14,590 nucleotides of DNA. It comes from CAZYWA01 sp964650975 [NCBI: uncultured bacterium]. Its GTDB lineage: Bacteria > JADJOY01. The notes below the pieces were generated by a model, which did no database searches, was not told the DNA's origin, and worked only from the letters and a program-made list of their open reading frames with translations. The stretch lies in contig CAZYWA010000164.1 in assembly GCA_964650975.1 (NCBI GenBank), positions 1-14,590 of the forward strand. Reading direction: 5' to 3'. Each line of letters begins with the position of its first letter. Position 1 is the stretch's first letter. A program made the position numbers and the translations under genes. Below are positions 13,312 through 14,590 of the stretch, piece after piece.

Positions 13312-14590
13312 ATGAGCCGGTTCCGCCTGCGGCTCGCGGCCTGGTTCGGTCTGGCGGCGCTGGTCGGACTGACGCTGCTCAACGCGGCGCTCTACGCGTT
13401 CCTCGATCACGCCGCGAGCAGGCGGCTGACGCTCGACCTGGAGCGCGATTCCAAGAACATCGCCGAGGCGGTGCACGCCGAGCAGCGCAACGACCGCGAC
13501 TCGCTGCAGGTCGCGGCGCACGACGCCGTCGAGGAAGCCACGGCTCCGGTCGATCTGCTCGCGGTCTACGACGGCGAGGGGAAGCGCCTCGCGATGAAGG
13601 GCGCGCGCCGTCTGGTGAACTTGCTACCGGAGGAGCTGTCGGCCGAGACCCGCGCGACGCTCGAGGACTGGGTGGCCTCCGAGCACCGCCACGCGCGCTT
13701 CGAGATGCGCACCGAGACCGACGCACCGGCCTTCACCGTGGTGGTGGCGCGCTCGACCACGGCGCTGGTGCGCGACGACGAGGCGCTGGCGCTGTGGCTC
13801 GCGGTCAGCACGCCCGCGCTGGTGGTGTTCGCCGCGGCGGGCGGCTACGTCCTGGCGCGACGCGCGCTCCGTCCGCTCGAGGAGATGACGCAGGCGATCG
13901 ACGCCATCGAGCCCGAGCGTCTCGACCGTCGCTTGCCGGTGCAAGCGCCGCCCGACGAGCTCGACGCGCTCGCGGCGCGCTTCAACGCGCTGCTCACGCG
14001 CCTCGAGGAGGCGCAGCGGCGCGGGCGCGGGTTCGTGGCCGAGATCGCGCACCAGATCCGGACGCCGCTCACCGTGGCGCGCGGCGAGACCGCGCTCGGC
14101 CTCGATCGCCCGCGCGACGCCCTCGAGTATCGCGAGATCCTGACCCGCATCCATCGCGCCACCGAGCAGATGGCCCGGCGCGTCGACGAGCTCTTCGTGC
14201 TGGAGCGGGTGCGCTCCGGCGATCGGCCGGCGCTCGACGACGTGGTGGAGCTCGACGGGCTCGCGCTCGAGTGCGCCGATCTGATGCGCAGTCGCGCCCA
14301 GCTCACCAAGCATTCGCTCGAGCTCGACCGGGTCGAGACCGTGGAGGCGCATGGCCACGCCGGCCTGCTGCGCGAGGCGATGACCGAGATGATCGAGAAC
14401 GCGCTGCGCCACGGGGATCGCGAGGTGCCGGTGCAGGTCTCGGCTTACCTGCGCGACGGGCTGGCGCGGATCGAGGTGGCGAGCGGTGGCGCTCCGCTCG
14501 CCGCGCCGGCGGCGCCCGTCCCGTCCTCGAACGGCGATTCGTCGCGGCAGCTCGGTCTCTCGATCCTCAACTGGATCGCCGAGGTCCACC
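13312..14590 (+). CDS. Sensor histidine kinase, partial
   Basis: The start at ATG 13312 has GGTGG close upstream. 426 codons are present and the gene runs off the right edge. A membrane helix (about 7-30) precedes a periplasmic sensor region (about 31-157), a second helix (about 159-180) and a HAMP-like linker (RRALRPLEEMTQAIDAI). The dimerisation domain has the H-box AEIAHQIRTPLTV with phospho-acceptor His247. The ATPase domain has the N-box EMIENALRHG (Asn363). The G1 box (normally D-x-G-x-G) reads VASGGAPL, so the adenine-contacting Asp is replaced by Ser. A short Ala/Pro stretch follows in place of the usual F-box before QLGLSILNWIAEVH (G2-like). It pairs with the upstream regulator; the signal is unknown. 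Confidence 0.93.
   Translation, partial: MSRFRLRLAAWFGLAALVGLTLLNAALYAFLDHAASRRLTLDLERDSKNIAEAVHAEQRNDRDSLQVAAHDAVEEATAPVDLLAVYDGEGKRLAMKGARRLVNLLPEELSAETRATLEDWVASEHRHARFEMRTETDAPAFTVVVARSTTALVRDDEALALWLAVSTPALVVFAAAGGYVLARRALRPLEEMTQAIDAIEPERLDRRLPVQAPPDELDALAARFNALLTRLEEAQRRGRGFVAEIAHQIRTPLTVARGETALGLDRPRDALEYREILTRIHRATEQMARRVDELFVLERVRSGDRPALDDVVELDGLALECADLMRSRAQLTKHSLELDRVETVEAHGHAGLLREAMTEMIENALRHGDREVPVQVSAYLRDGLARIEVASGGAPLAAPAAPVPSSNGDSSRQLGLSILNWIAEVH

Overview
This is a 14.6 kb window of GC-rich bacterial chromosome, with G/C-dominated third codon positions, GTG starts and short intergenic gaps. No rRNA, tRNA, phage gene, transposase or CRISPR array is visible. Gene content points to a Myxococcota-type or related former 'deltaproteobacterial' lineage: a membrane-anchored ferritin-like protein of a kind I associate with myxobacteria, a membrane spermidine-synthase-like protein, a secreted beta-helix protein, an acyl-CoA dehydrogenase and a NAPE-PLD-like lipoprotein. 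The lineage is inferred, not shown.

Layout. 1-589 (-): start of a GT-C/ArnT-type membrane glycosyltransferase that runs off the left edge. 793-2133 (-): an alpha/beta hydrolase with a basic Ala/Arg tail, divergent from 2186-2665 (+), a small Cys-rich membrane protein. 2666-3458: a long gap holding a hairpin repeat, an AT-richer patch and a coding-like gene remnant. 3459-5837 (+): a large membrane protein with a central spermidine-synthase/methyltransferase fold. 6023-6940 (+): a secreted beta-helix protein. 7019-8173 (+): an acyl-CoA dehydrogenase, convergent with 8177-9328 (-), a membrane-anchored ferritin-like diiron protein. 9676-12292 (-): a tightly coupled operon read SDR, then TetR regulator, then metallo-beta-lactamase-fold lipoprotein, with 4-base stop/start overlaps at both junctions. 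12605-14590 (+): an OmpR-type response regulator and its histidine kinase, the latter cut by the right edge.

Two regulatory or structural signals stand out. First, upstream of the SDR gene a near-consensus sigma-70-like promoter carries two copies of a TGAC-N5-GTCA operator 21 bp apart. One fills the -35/-10 spacer and the other covers the predicted transcription start, so the TetR protein encoded in the operon very probably represses its own operon. Second, four of the intergenic gaps carry diverged copies of one repeat family built of short GC-rich hairpins with the loop AGGGAC (or its complement GTCCCT). Stem sequences differ between copies yet remain paired. This resembles a REP/BIME-type or structured-RNA element and is the best candidate here for something not previously described.

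The remaining genes look like ordinary accessory metabolism and envelope functions. No defence, secretion or biosynthetic cluster is evident.
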